From positions 124,001 through 188,000 of the forward strand of contig JAFYQF010000015.1 in assembly GCA_017559905.1 (NCBI GenBank): a stretch of 64,000 nt of DNA. The letters are read 5' to 3'. Positions 7,387 to 15,687 of this stretch are shown here, piece after piece. Made by a program: the position numbers and the translations under genes. The notes under the pieces are model-generated. The model worked only from the letters and a program-made list of their open reading frames with translations. It did no database searches and had not been told where the DNA came from. Source of the stretch: a bacterium (GTDB lineage: Bacteria > Cyanobacteriota > Vampirovibrionia > Gastranaerophilales > Gastranaerophilaceae). Numbering within the stretch: position 1 is the first letter of the stretch; every line of letters begins with the position of its first letter.

Positions 7387-8823
7387 TTATAATGAACCTA
7401 TTTCATGAACTTTGATGAAGTTTGTTCCACCTAGCAATAATTCAGGGACTGAACCTGTTAGTATTATGTTATCGCCGATGTTGAATTTTAGTTGTTCAAC
7501 GAAAAATTTATCCATTTTTTGAAGAGTCGGTGTATCAATTTTCCCCTCAAAATCGACTGGGATTGGGTAAACTCCTCTGTATAGTTTTATGTATCTACAA
7601 ATATCTATTTGTGGACAACAAGCATATATAGGTACGCTCAAACGCCCTTCGGATAGAAATTTTGGAGTGTAACCGCTTGCAGTTAGGGCTACAACAGCTT
7701 TTATGTTCATTTTTTTAGCCATATCAGCGATTGACATTGCAATAGCCATTGCTTGGCTATCTTTTTCGTCTTCAATCATTTTTCTTGGAAATTTGTTTTT
7801 TCTCATAAATATTGAGTTTTCGACTTCGTCTGCAATTTTTCTCATCATTGCAACTGCTTCTACAGGGTATGAACCTGCTGCGGTTTCACCTGAAAGCATA
7901 ATTGCATCTGTTCCGTCTAAAATAGCGTTAGCAACGTCACTTGTTTCAGCTCGTGTTGGGATTGGGTTTTCAATCATGCTCTCTAGCATCTGGGTTGCAA
8001 CGATTACTACTTTACTCTTGCTACAAGCTTTTCTGATTATTGTCTTTTGTACGATTGGAACTTTTTCTGTTGATATTTCTATGCCTAAATCACCTCTTGC
8101 AACCATTATGCCGTCTGAAATTTCGATTATTGAATCAATATTTTCTACTGCTTGAGGTTTTTCTATTTTAGATATAATTTTAACATTTTCATTGTTATGA
8201 GATTTTAATATGTTTTTTAACTGAATTACGTCTTGCGCTTCTCTAACAAAAGAAAGCCCTACGTAATCTATATTATTCTTTGCGGCAAATTCAACAAAAA
8301 TCAAATCTCTTTCTGTTAATACATCGATGCTTCCTGTTGAGCCTGGAATATTAATCCCTTTTCTCTGTTTTAGAAGTCCGTTTGTTAAGGCTTTTGCGTA
8401 AATAATTTGGTTTTCAACTTTTTGAACTTCAAATTGAATTTTGCCGTCATCAATTAAAATTAATTCTCCAGTGTGAACGTCTTCAGACATGCCTTTGTAA
8501 TCAACAGGGATTATGTCATCTGTTTTTTCTGGTTGATGGCGGAATTTTAAAATGTCACCTTTCGATAATTCAATAGGTTTATCTAGTGTTCCTATTCTGA
8601 TTTTTGGACCTTGAAGGTCTAATAATACTGGAATAAGCGTGTTTTCTTCTTCTTCAATTTCTCTAATCCAATTTAGGTTTTGTTTGTGAATATTAACATC
8701 TCCGTGAGATGAGTTTATTCTAAACATTGTCACGCCAGTTTTGAATAATGTTCTAATCATTTCTTTTGAACTTGATACTGGGCCTAATGTTGCGACAATC
8801 TTTGTCATGTTGAAATTTTGCAT
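7387..8823 (-). CDS. pyk: Pyruvate kinase
   Basis: 478 residues, typical of the family. It makes pyruvate and ATP from phosphoenolpyruvate and ADP in glycolysis. Visible signatures are T-K-I-V-A-T-L-G-P at the N-terminus, F-R-I-N-S-S-H-G-D near 35, the active-site I-S-K-I-E-K-P near 220, the M-V-A-R-G-D-L-G-I-E loop near 240, and A-T-Q-M-L-E-S-M followed by P-T-R-A-E-T-S-D-V-A-N-A. A C-terminal regulatory domain (A-L-T-A-S-G-Y-T) is present. In this cluster of fermentative genes it sits at the PEP-pyruvate-oxaloacetate node, together with the oxaloacetate decarboxylase at 41 kb. Confidence 0.97.
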   Translation of the reverse strand: MQNFNMTKIVATLGPVSSSKEMIRTLFKTGVTMFRINSSHGDVNIHKQNLNWIREIEEEENTLIPVLLDLQGPKIRIGTLDKPIELSKGDILKFRHQPEKTDDIIPVDYKGMSEDVHTGELILIDDGKIQFEVQKVENQIIYAKALTNGLLKQRKGINIPGSTGSIDVLTERDLIFVEFAAKNNIDYVGLSFVREAQDVIQLKNILKSHNNENVKIISKIEKPQAVENIDSIIEISDGIMVARGDLGIEISTEKVPIVQKTIIRKACSKSKVVIVATQMLESMIENPIPTRAETSDVANAILDGTDAIMLSGETAAGSYPVEAVAMMRKIADEVENSIFMRKNKFPRKMIEDEKDSQAMAIAMSIADMAKKMNIKAVVALTASGYTPKFLSEGRLSVPIYACCPQIDICRYIKLYRGVYPIPVDFEGKIDTPTLQKMDKFFVEQLKFNIGDNIILTGSVPELLLGGTNFIKVHEIGSL

Positions 8824-8895
8824 AATATATTTTCTCCCATGGGTAAAGTGTTTTTTTATATAACTATCAAGAATTTTATTTAATTTGTAAAGGTC

Positions 8896-8924
8896 TTTAC
8901 AAAAATTTTTATCTTACTTATAAT
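8896..8924 (+). promoter_or_regulatory. Promoter of the SLH-domain gene
   Basis: TTTACA at 8896-8901, exactly 17 bases of spacer and TATAAT at 8919-8924, about 50 bases before the ATG. The near-consensus layout fits strong expression of an envelope protein. Confidence 0.8.
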
Positions 8925-8975
8925 TATTTATCATAAATAAAAATAGTTTACTAGTAAAGATGAGGAATTGGATTT

Positions 8976-10241
8976 ATGAAAAATTTATTCGCAAGCATGG
9001 TAACTGCTGTATGTTTGGCTGCATTCACTGTTGTTCCTGCTTTTGCAGCAGAAATTGCTGACGTTAGTGGAAACTATTGGGCTAATGCTGAAATCGTTGA
9101 CGTTGTAACTCATGACGTTATGGGTCTTGATGCTGACAACAATTTCAGACCAGAAGACAAAGTTTCAAGAATTTGTTTCGTTAAATCACTTTTAAAAGTG
9201 CTTTCTAATGAAAACTTGAACGTTGCTATCTCTAATCAATTTTCTGACGTAGCTGCTGATGATGCAAACTATGCAAATATTTTGCGTTCTCAACAATTAG
9301 GTCTTGTTTATGGTTACCCAGATGGTACATTCAAAGCTTCAAAATTGATGACAAGAGCTGAAGCTCAATCTGTAATCAGCCATATCACTCAAGACAAAGT
9401 TTCTGATACAACTGTATTGGCTGCTTTCAGTGATTATGAAGAAATTCCAGCTTGGGCAACTCAGGTTTATGCAAAAACTCTTGAATATGGTATTTTTGTA
9501 AACCACCCAAATGTTGATGAACTTCGTCCAAATGATGAGTTGACTAGAGCTGAAGCTGCAGTTCTTCTTGCTAGATTAAGAGCTAAATTGAACCTTGTTA
9601 AAAAAGAATTCAAAGGTGAAGGTATTGAGCACTTATCAGTAAAAAGAAATGCTCCAAACAATGAAGTTTACGTTCTTGAAAACGCTAACATCATTAAAGA
9701 AGGAAACGTTTTAGAAGTTGCATTTACAGATGCATTCAAATCTGAGTTAGCTGCTTCTGGTGATTCTGTTTACTTCGTTGCTGAAGAACCTATCTACACT
9801 GAAGAAGGTACTTTGATTATCCCTGCTGGTTCTAAATTCTGTGGTACAGTAGTTGATATTCAAAAAGAAAGATGGTTCAACAAAAATGCTAGAGTTTACG
9901 TTCAAATCACTGAAATTGTTACTCCAGATGGACAATCTTCAGATATTAACGCTAAACCATTCTACAAAAACTATGAACTTAAAGAAGGTCCATGGATGAC
10001 TGCTGGTAAATTGTTATTGTACACTACAACTGGTGCTGCTATCGGTACTGGTGCTGGTGTAGGTTTGTCATTCATTCCTGATCCAAACAAAGTTGGTACT
10101 GGTATTGCTATCGGTGCTCCAGTTGGTGCAGGTCTTGGTTTAATTACTGGTCTTGTTACTCCTGGTTTGAAATACCACGCAAAAGCTGGTGAAGATATTT
10201 ATGTTATCTTACTTGACGATGCTGCAGTTTCAAAACAATAG
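8976..10241 (+). CDS. SLH-domain envelope protein
   Basis: 421 residues. A signal peptide ends near A-F-A-A at residue 24. Three S-layer-homology repeats follow over about 27-205. They are recognisable by D-V-x-x-x-Y-W-A at the start, G-Y-P-D-G-T-F and R-P-N-D-E-L endings, and two copies of T-R-A-E-A. A beta-rich domain (about 215-335) contains I-P-A-G-S-K-F-C-G-T-V, which resembles domains in trans-envelope proteins. A Gly-rich segment with G-x-x-x-G zippers near 345-385 could enter the membrane. SLH domains bind secondary cell-wall polymers or peptidoglycan, so this protein probably links the outer layer to the wall. Strong promoter and terminator, and it stands alone. Confidence 0.88.
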   Translation: MKNLFASMVTAVCLAAFTVVPAFAAEIADVSGNYWANAEIVDVVTHDVMGLDADNNFRPEDKVSRICFVKSLLKVLSNENLNVAISNQFSDVAADDANYANILRSQQLGLVYGYPDGTFKASKLMTRAEAQSVISHITQDKVSDTTVLAAFSDYEEIPAWATQVYAKTLEYGIFVNHPNVDELRPNDELTRAEAAVLLARLRAKLNLVKKEFKGEGIEHLSVKRNAPNNEVYVLENANIIKEGNVLEVAFTDAFKSELAASGDSVYFVAEEPIYTEEGTLIIPAGSKFCGTVVDIQKERWFNKNARVYVQITEIVTPDGQSSDINAKPFYKNYELKEGPWMTAGKLLLYTTTGAAIGTGAGVGLSFIPDPNKVGTGIAIGAPVGAGLGLITGLVTPGLKYHAKAGEDIYVILLDDAAVSKQ

Positions 10242-10260
10242 TTTGTAGAAACAGTATTGA

Positions 10261-10294
10261 AAAAGAGTCCGAATAATTCGGGCTCTTTTTTTAT
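10261..10294 (+). terminator. Terminator of the SLH gene
   Basis: The GAGTCCGAA and TTCGGGCTC arms with a three-base loop are followed by seven T residues, 20 bases after the stop. Confidence 0.9.
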
Positions 10295-10420
10295 TGGTTA
10301 AATTGTCTAGCCAATTGAGGCTATTTAGTTAGTAATTCTGGTGTTTGAAAAGATTTTAAAACTTTTATAATGTAATTGTGAACATAAGTTATACACCTTA
10401 AAATAAAGGAGTTTTAAAGT

Positions 10421-10726
10421 ATGAAAAAGTTATTTATGACACTAGGATTGGTTGGTTTGTTATTTGTTGTTGCTCCAGAGGCAAAGGCTTGGGATGCAAG
10501 TTATCTGAACCCTTTGCCATATATGGGTATTGGTTGTAACCGTACCTCTTTTAGCTTGAATCCGTTTACTGGTTTCAAAAATTGTAATCCTTGTAAATGC
10601 AAGGTTGAAAAGAAAAAAGACTGTGACCCTTGTAGACAGAGAGTTTCTCAAAAACGTTGCGATAGTTGCGTTAAGGCATTTCCAAAACAACCTTGTTCTA
10701 CCTGTCGAGTTTATTATGAATATTAA
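10421..10726 (+). CDS. Small secreted cysteine-rich protein
   Basis: 101 residues, not recognised. A classical signal peptide (M-K-K, hydrophobic core, cleavage after A-K-A near residue 23) leads to a mature part of about 78 residues with 12 cysteines. These are grouped in C-x-x-C pairs: C-N-P-C-K-C, C-D-P-C, C-D-S-C and C-S-T-C. The spacing suggests metal binding or disulphide cross-linking in the envelope. It has its own ribosome site (AAGGAG) and a strong terminator. TATAAT occurs about 45 bases upstream. Confidence 0.75.
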   Translation: MKKLFMTLGLVGLLFVVAPEAKAWDASYLNPLPYMGIGCNRTSFSLNPFTGFKNCNPCKCKVEKKKDCDPCRQRVSQKRCDSCVKAFPKQPCSTCRVYYEY

Positions 10727-10733
10727 ATTAGAA

Positions 10734-10762
10734 AAAGCGGGATTTTTAAAGTCCCGCTTTCT
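10734..10762. terminator. Shared terminator between convergent genes
   Basis: AAAGCGGGA and TCCCGCTTT arms at 10734-10760. A-rich sequence on the left and T-rich sequence on the right allow use from both directions: by the Cys-rich gene (plus) and the kinase gene (minus). Confidence 0.8.
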
Positions 10763-10763
10763 A

Positions 10764-11600
10764 TTAGTATTCGATTTCTTGTAATGTTTTAAAGATTTTG
10801 TCTGTAATTTGTTGGATGTATTCTTGGCTAACCATTCCGTTGATTACGGCATCTGCTATTTGGTAAGCTGGTCTGATGTATTCTTGAGCCGTTCTGTTGA
10901 CATCCGCAAATTGTAAATCGGCTGCAGCGCCTGTCTTTCCTCTCAATGCTGCTCTTTTATACCAACGGTCTTTTATAACATCTAATGGTGTAAATACATA
11001 AACTTTTACATCCATAATATCTCTAACTTCTTTGTTTAGCACGTATAAACCTTCGGTTAAAATAACTTTTGCAGGTTTTTTTAGTTCTCCATCAGGATCG
11101 CTTTCGCAGGTAACAAAGTTGTATCTTGGTGATTTAATTTCTTTACCTTGTTTAAGTTTAAGAAGATGTTCTTTCATTAGTTCAAGGTTGATTACGTCTG
11201 GAGTGTCAAAGCTGAAACCTGTTTTGAATAATTCCTCATAACTTCCAGCTTCTTGAAGTTCTTTTGAAGTGTCTTTGTAGTAGTCATCGCAGCGAATTAC
11301 TGTATAGATACCTTCTTTTTTGTCTTTTACGCAGGCTTTTATTGTGTTGTCTACGAATACAGTTTTGCCAGATGCGCTTTCGCCTGTGATACCAATTAAA
11401 AATGTCTTTTTCTTTTCTTGAACAACCATTCTGGCAATGTTAAGAATAAGATTGTCTGATGTCTTTAGAAACAGAGGCTGTGGGTGAAGTTTGTCTTCTT
11501 CCAAAATCTTCTTCAGAGCTTCTACTATTGTTGAGATTACTTCCATATCTCTTCTGCTTGAGTAGTAGTCGTAACTTGTTAGATGAAAATCTGTTTGCAT
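10764..11600 (-). CDS. Uridine kinase / phosphoribulokinase-family P-loop kinase
   Basis: 278 residues, longer than typical uridine kinases of about 210 because of an N-terminal extension of about 70 residues. The Walker A motif G-I-T-G-E-S-A-S-G-K-T lies near 73-83, followed by the substrate Asp pair R-C-D-D-Y-Y near 107 and F-D-T-P-D-V near 134. An I-L-T-E-G-L-Y motif is close to 185. The family phosphorylates uridine/cytidine or related nucleosides; the exact substrate cannot be told from sequence. It is the only gene between two terminated units. Confidence 0.82.
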   Translation of the reverse strand: MQTDFHLTSYDYYSSRRDMEVISTIVEALKKILEEDKLHPQPLFLKTSDNLILNIARMVVQEKKKTFLIGITGESASGKTVFVDNTIKACVKDKKEGIYTVIRCDDYYKDTSKELQEAGSYEELFKTGFSFDTPDVINLELMKEHLLKLKQGKEIKSPRYNFVTCESDPDGELKKPAKVILTEGLYVLNKEVRDIMDVKVYVFTPLDVIKDRWYKRAALRGKTGAAADLQFADVNRTAQEYIRPAYQIADAVINGMVSQEYIQQITDKIFKTLQEIEY

Positions 11601-11768
11601 GTTTCCACTATCCTTATAAAAAATAAAAATCCATTATCCTTACATTTTACTTTAAACTATTTCATTTTTCCGCTAATTATAAATTTTGTAACAATATTAT
11701 TTGAAAAATTAAAGTTTTGGGAAAGATATCCGTAAGAGTATATGTAAAGTTAATTGGAGTATGTAAAT

Positions 11769-11942
11769 ATGTATCGTGATGAAATTTTTGAAAACGCACT
11801 ACGTGAAAGAAATGAGGGTGCTTACTCTGAACTAAAATCCGAAATTTCAGGTATGGAGTTGGCAATTGAGAAATTCTTAAACAACGTTTTAGAATGTACA
11901 ACTTTTATCTCTGAAAGAGACTTTAACGTAACAACACTATAG
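11769..11942 (+). CDS. Small acidic helical protein of unknown function
   Basis: 57 residues from the ATG at 11769. An upstream TTG at 11754 overlaps the GGAG ribosome site and is not preferred. The sequence is acidic and predicted helical (Y-R-D-E-I-F-E-N-A-L-R-E-R). There is no signal, no membrane segment and no recognised family. Its reality is supported by the ribosome site at 9 bases and by a perfect terminator whose stem begins at the stop codon. Confidence 0.65.
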   Translation: MYRDEIFENALRERNEGAYSELKSEISGMELAIEKFLNNVLECTTFISERDFNVTTL

Positions 11943-11965
11943 CGCACGCTATAGTGTTGTTTTTT
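11931..11965 (+). terminator. Perfect 14-bp hairpin terminator over the stop codon
   Basis: The 14-base arms at 11931-11944 and 11947-11960 are perfectly complementary and are followed by T residues to 11965. The TAG stop of the 57-codon gene (11940-11942) is inside the stem. Confidence 0.9.
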
Positions 11966-11993
11966 AAGCACATCTATTTTTGGAATAAATTTT

Positions 11994-13496
11994 TTAAACT
12001 GTTAAATTCATTGTATTCATATTTGTTGGCATCATAAAAGGATTAAAGCTGCTAAACGTATTTGTTGGATTAAATGCGTTGAAAGAGTTGTTCAAACCTA
12101 TTCCATTAGAGGGTGATAGGTTGAAGTTATCAATCCCAGCTGGTATTGCCAATGCTGTAGTTGAGGTTGGTGTGTATAAACCATTTGTGTAATATGATGT
12201 CATTGAATTTGCATATGATTCAAGCTGTTTAATTGTTTCAGAATAATCGTTACTTAAAGTCTGTTCTTTAGGACTATTTGTTTTAGTCTGTGTTGTTGGA
12301 GTTTCAATTACTACAACAGGTGTTTCTGGTGTTGAAGTAGTTGAGGTTTGTGTTGGTTTATCATTTTCGTATGCTGCTTTAATATTAAATATAGAATCTC
12401 TTACAGCCTTGGTTTTGTCAGTATCTTCTCCGTTATTTTGTTTTATTTCTTCGTTGTGAACGCTTACTGCTTGGTTTATGATTTGAGTACGTAATTCAGC
12501 GTTTTCGGTAGCTTCTTCGGCTATTCTGTCTGTTGCTTGTTCTAATTCTGATTTGCCAAATAAGCCTTCTCCTGCTAGTCCTGCAAGATATGCTCCTGCA
12601 AATCCGCATGCGACACCAATTACTGTGCCTATAGCAGTCCCAATACCTGGAGCTACACAGGTTCCTATGCTAGCACCTATTTTTGCACCTAATAAAGAGC
12701 CAGCTTTTGCTCCTATAGCGTAACCTGCTACCTTAATGCCAGCAGTTTTAACTTCACGTTTAGCTTGTCTTATAGCAGCTTCTTCTCCTAGTTTCTGTTT
12801 TGTTTCATAGACTTCCATACCGCCTACAAGAAGTGTATCCACTGCAACTGCTGCTAAGGCATTTGATTTTGCAAATTTAGAAACTCCTGTGACAATTTTT
12901 CTTGTTTTACTTGAAGTTACAAGGGCTTCTTTTCCTATTGATTTACCTTTATTAATTATAGTTTTAGCTTTTTGGGTAAGCTTTCCACGTCTTGTAGTTG
13001 GTTGTCTGTTAGCGTTAGTAGCTACTTTTTTATTATGAGTGTCTAAATTAATTCTTCTTGTTTCTAGTTCTATATCATCAAGTTTTTGGGCAAACGCTTT
13101 TGCATCAAGTTTTTCTGTTTGCGCAAGTGTTTGTTTTACTTTGTTTATGTATTTTCTTTTTTCGCAGTCAATTGCTGCATCTAGTTGGGCTTTGCTTAAG
13201 TTTCTTGCTTTTAAGTTTTTGATTTCAGCATTAAGCTGACGCTTGTAAGCGTTTTCTATGTCATTAATTCTTTTGTAATTTGTGTAACCTTTTAATCCTT
13301 CTCTAGTTGCTTTGTATGCTTCTCTATTTTCCTTACTAAAAATTATTCTGCCACCGTCTATAGCTTTTTCAGTCCCTACAGCAAGAGCAAAGTCTGAATA
13401 CCCATAAGGTAAGCTTGGGTCTTCAATATCAGCACTATGTGTTGCATAGCGTACAATTCTTCGCATATCTTGATTTAGACTAATGCTATCTGTCAT
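11994..13496 (-). CDS. Large glycine-zipper protein of unknown function
   Basis: 500 residues, not recognised. Residues 1-170 are charged and helical (probable coiled coil). Residues 175-215 are Lys-rich. About 250-310 is a strongly hydrophobic Gly/Ala segment with repeated G-x-x-x-G (G-A-K-A-G-S-L-L-G-A-K-I-G), ending in G-L-F-G-K-S-E-L-E-Q-A. After about 375 the chain is low-complexity Thr/Pro/Asn/Ser-rich and finishes N-M-N-T-M-N-L-T-V. There is no signal peptide. Glycine-zipper hairpins occur in pore-forming toxins and in membrane-inserting effectors, but no catalytic or immunity partner is visible. The gene 13638-14468 has a related zipper and tail. An AT element matching other sites precedes the start. 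Confidence 0.7.
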   Translation of the reverse strand: MTDSISLNQDMRRIVRYATHSADIEDPSLPYGYSDFALAVGTEKAIDGGRIIFSKENREAYKATREGLKGYTNYKRINDIENAYKRQLNAEIKNLKARNLSKAQLDAAIDCEKRKYINKVKQTLAQTEKLDAKAFAQKLDDIELETRRINLDTHNKKVATNANRQPTTRRGKLTQKAKTIINKGKSIGKEALVTSSKTRKIVTGVSKFAKSNALAAVAVDTLLVGGMEVYETKQKLGEEAAIRQAKREVKTAGIKVAGYAIGAKAGSLLGAKIGASIGTCVAPGIGTAIGTVIGVACGFAGAYLAGLAGEGLFGKSELEQATDRIAEEATENAELRTQIINQAVSVHNEEIKQNNGEDTDKTKAVRDSIFNIKAAYENDKPTQTSTTSTPETPVVVIETPTTQTKTNSPKEQTLSNDYSETIKQLESYANSMTSYYTNGLYTPTSTTALAIPAGIDNFNLSPSNGIGLNNSFNAFNPTNTFSSFNPFMMPTNMNTMNLTV

Positions 13497-13560
13497 AGTT
13501 TTCCCTTAATTTTTCCCGTGTTATTTATATAAAGTATTTTTTTGTTACTAAATTGCCTTT

Positions 13561-13600
13561 TAAATTGAAAAAGTGATAAGTTTTGTAAACTTATCACTTT
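13561..13600 (-). terminator. Minus-strand terminator of the 276-codon gene
   Basis: AAAGTGATAAGTTT and AAACTTATCACTTT arms flank a three-base loop at 13570-13600. On the minus strand the stem is followed by TTTTTCAATTTA. It separates the two glycine-zipper genes into distinct transcripts. Confidence 0.8.
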
Positions 13601-13637
13601 ACCCCAAGGGTTGCAGGGGATTTGGAGTATATTTTTT

Positions 13638-14468
13638 TTAAGCTAAAGTATCTACTTTTTTGTTTGCGTTAGTTGGGGATGTTTGGGGTATTGTATAATT
13701 CATAAAATTCATACTTTCAGGATTTGTGGCTTGCATATAAGCGTTTTGAAGTTTTTGAAATTCTTCATCATTTACAGTTCCACCACCGAATGGGATTTGT
13801 GATGTATCTACTTTAAATTCTTGTGGGTTAGCTTGAGCTGTTTGTGGGTTTTGGGCTTCAGCTTGTTTTTCAGAATAAGATTTACCTACTATGAATTGAC
13901 CAATCTTATCGCCTACCCAATAACCAACAAGTGCTCCTAAAAATGGAACAGGAATTAACGCTGAACCAATTGCGCCTCCTACTGCGCCTGTACCTAGTCG
14001 AACAGCTGTTTTGCCAGCTTCGCCTGCACCTGTTAGAACACCTTCGTTCCAAGTCGCTTTGGCAATATTTGGGAGTTCAAATGCAAGAGTTAATGCCGCA
14101 CCTATAAGTGGCATTCTTTTGCCTAAAACTTTAAATACGGATTTTGTTTGTGCCCATAATCTTGAAAGAGTTGATGCGTTTTTTGCTTTTGCTATCCAAC
14201 CTGCACTTTTTACACCGTTTTTTATATCTGGGAAAATGCTTTTAAAGTCATTCAGCATATTCTTAAAGAAACCGCCATTTTTTGCAACTGCAGCTTCGTG
14301 AGCTTTTACTCCTGTTTCAAAGGCATCACCAATTTGTGTGCCCATATTTTTCCAACCATGGAGTTTTTTAGAGTTTCGTAGTGTTTCACCCATTAACTCT
14401 GCTTGCGTACCAAAAATAAACCCAGGCATTGCCTTTGTGTATCTCCACGCTGTTGCTCCGATACTCAT
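13638..14468 (-). CDS. Glycine-zipper membrane protein of unknown function
   Basis: 276 residues, not recognised. The N-terminal half is basic and helical. Around 120-195 it carries two hydrophobic stretches, including G-T-G-A-V-G-G-A-I-G-S-A and F-L-G-A-L-V-G-Y-W-V-G-D-K-I-G, ending G-K-S-Y-S-E-K-Q-A. The C-terminal 70 residues are Asn/Gln/Pro/Thr-rich. The order of zipper, then G-K-S-x-x-E-x-Q-A, then polar tail, is shared with the 500-residue neighbour, so they may be divergent members of one group. No signal peptide. Membrane insertion is inferred only. Confidence 0.7.
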   Translation of the reverse strand: MSIGATAWRYTKAMPGFIFGTQAELMGETLRNSKKLHGWKNMGTQIGDAFETGVKAHEAAVAKNGGFFKNMLNDFKSIFPDIKNGVKSAGWIAKAKNASTLSRLWAQTKSVFKVLGKRMPLIGAALTLAFELPNIAKATWNEGVLTGAGEAGKTAVRLGTGAVGGAIGSALIPVPFLGALVGYWVGDKIGQFIVGKSYSEKQAEAQNPQTAQANPQEFKVDTSQIPFGGGTVNDEEFQKLQNAYMQATNPESMNFMNYTIPQTSPTNANKKVDTLA

Positions 14469-14580
14469 AATTTAACCTACCTTAAATTTTTCTACCTAAC
14501 CTTACTTATATAAAAAAATCTTTCTTAAATTAATTGACTAAATTTTTTTGTTTGTTAACTTTTCTTAATGTTTTTATAAG

Positions 14581-14609
14581 TTTACTTTGAGTTTTTAGAG
14601 TTGTATAAT
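14581..14609 (+). promoter_or_regulatory. Promoter of the isocitrate/isopropylmalate dehydrogenase-family gene
   Basis: TTTACT at 14581-14586, a 17-base spacer and TATAAT at 14604-14609, 40 bases before the chosen ATG. Confidence 0.75.
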
Positions 14610-14649
14610 CTTTTCTAACATAGATTATCATTGAATAGGAGAGATGTTT

Positions 14650-15642
14650 ATGCATAATTTAACGTTAATTAATGGTGACGGTATTGGACCTGAAATTTCT
14701 GATGCTGTCGTAAAAATTCTTGATGCTAGTGGTGTTGAAATTAATTGGGATGTTCAAACTGCTGGAGAAGATGTGATTGCAACAGAAGGAGTTCCTCTAC
14801 CGAACAGAGTTTTAGAGTCTATTAAAAAGAATAAGGTTGCTTTGAAAGCTCCTGTAACTACTCCTATAGGAAAAGGTTTTAGGTCTGTGAATGTTCAACT
14901 CCGTAAGGATTTAGATTTGTATGCAAATTTGCGACCTTGTAAAAACTTACCAAATGTTAAAACTCGTTTTGAAGGGGTTGATATTGTTGTGGTGAGAGAA
15001 AATACAGAAGATTTATATGCAGGTATTGAACGCCAAGTTGATGAAAATACCGCAGAAAGTATTAAAATAATTACTCGCAATGCTTCTGAAAGAATTTGCA
15101 AATTTGCGTTTGATTATGCTGTTAAAAATGGACGTAAGGAAGTTTGTGTTGTAACAAAAGCAAATATTATGAAGCTTTCTGATGGGCTTTTTCTTGATGT
15201 TTATAGGGAAGTTGGAAAGTCTTATCCACAAATTAAGCAAAGAGAAATCCTTGTCGATAATTTGTGTATGCAATTAGTACAAAATCCAAACCAGTTTGAC
15301 GTTTTAGTATTACCAAATCTATATGGTGATATTGTTTCCGATTTATGTGCTGGTTTAATCGGAGGGTTGGGTGTTGCGCAAGGTGCAAACATTGGTTTAG
15401 AGTGTGCCGTTTTTGAACCTGTTCACGGTTCAGCTCCTGATATTAAAGGGCAAAATAAGGCAAATCCAACAGCATTATTACTATCTGCAATTGAAATGCT
15501 TAAGTATATTAATGAGTTTGATGCTGCTGAAAAGATTGAAAAAGCTCTGTTTAAAACCCTTGAGGATGGCACTTGTACTGCTGATTTAGGTGGCAAGTTA
15601 GGAACAAAAGAATTCGCAGATGCAATAATTGCAAATTTATAA
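14650..15642 (+). CDS. NAD-dependent isocitrate dehydrogenase-like enzyme (isocitrate/isopropylmalate dehydrogenase family)
   Basis: 330 residues from the ATG at 14650, which lies 8 bases after AGGAG; the ATG at 14644 is too close to the ribosome site. Family features are G-D-G-I-G-P-E at the N-terminus, N-V-Q-L-R-K-D-L-D-L-Y-A-N-L-R-P near 80, V-R-E-N-T-E-D-L-Y-A-G-I-E near 115, and the metal-binding N-L-Y-G-D-I-V-S-D-L near 220. The region before L-Y-A-N-L-R-P and the T-E-D-L-Y-A-G-I-E loop favour isocitrate (or homoisocitrate) over isopropylmalate. It would oxidatively decarboxylate isocitrate to 2-oxoglutarate, a precursor of glutamate. Possible upstream partners lie at 49.7 and 52.0 kb. 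Confidence 0.85.
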   Translation: MHNLTLINGDGIGPEISDAVVKILDASGVEINWDVQTAGEDVIATEGVPLPNRVLESIKKNKVALKAPVTTPIGKGFRSVNVQLRKDLDLYANLRPCKNLPNVKTRFEGVDIVVVRENTEDLYAGIERQVDENTAESIKIITRNASERICKFAFDYAVKNGRKEVCVVTKANIMKLSDGLFLDVYREVGKSYPQIKQREILVDNLCMQLVQNPNQFDVLVLPNLYGDIVSDLCAGLIGGLGVAQGANIGLECAVFEPVHGSAPDIKGQNKANPTALLLSAIEMLKYINEFDAAEKIEKALFKTLEDGTCTADLGGKLGTKEFADAIIANL

Positions 15643-15654
15643 TAAACTTTATAC

Positions 15655-15682
15655 AAAAAAGCCCATCTTTGATGGGCTTTTT
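15655..15682. terminator. Bidirectional terminator between the dehydrogenase gene and thrC
   Basis: AAAAAAGCCCATC and GATGGGCTTTTT arms with a three-base loop. A runs on one side and T runs on the other serve both convergent genes. Confidence 0.9.
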
Positions 15683-15687
15683 AATTA

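Noticed and set aside
11994-14468. Toxin-immunity or contact-dependent system
   Set aside because: Glycine zippers suggest membrane insertion, but no known toxin domain, secretion signal or immunity gene is visible.
14895-15656. Several minus-strand frames inside the dehydrogenase gene
   Set aside because: They lie opposite a gene with full family motifs and have no ribosome sites.
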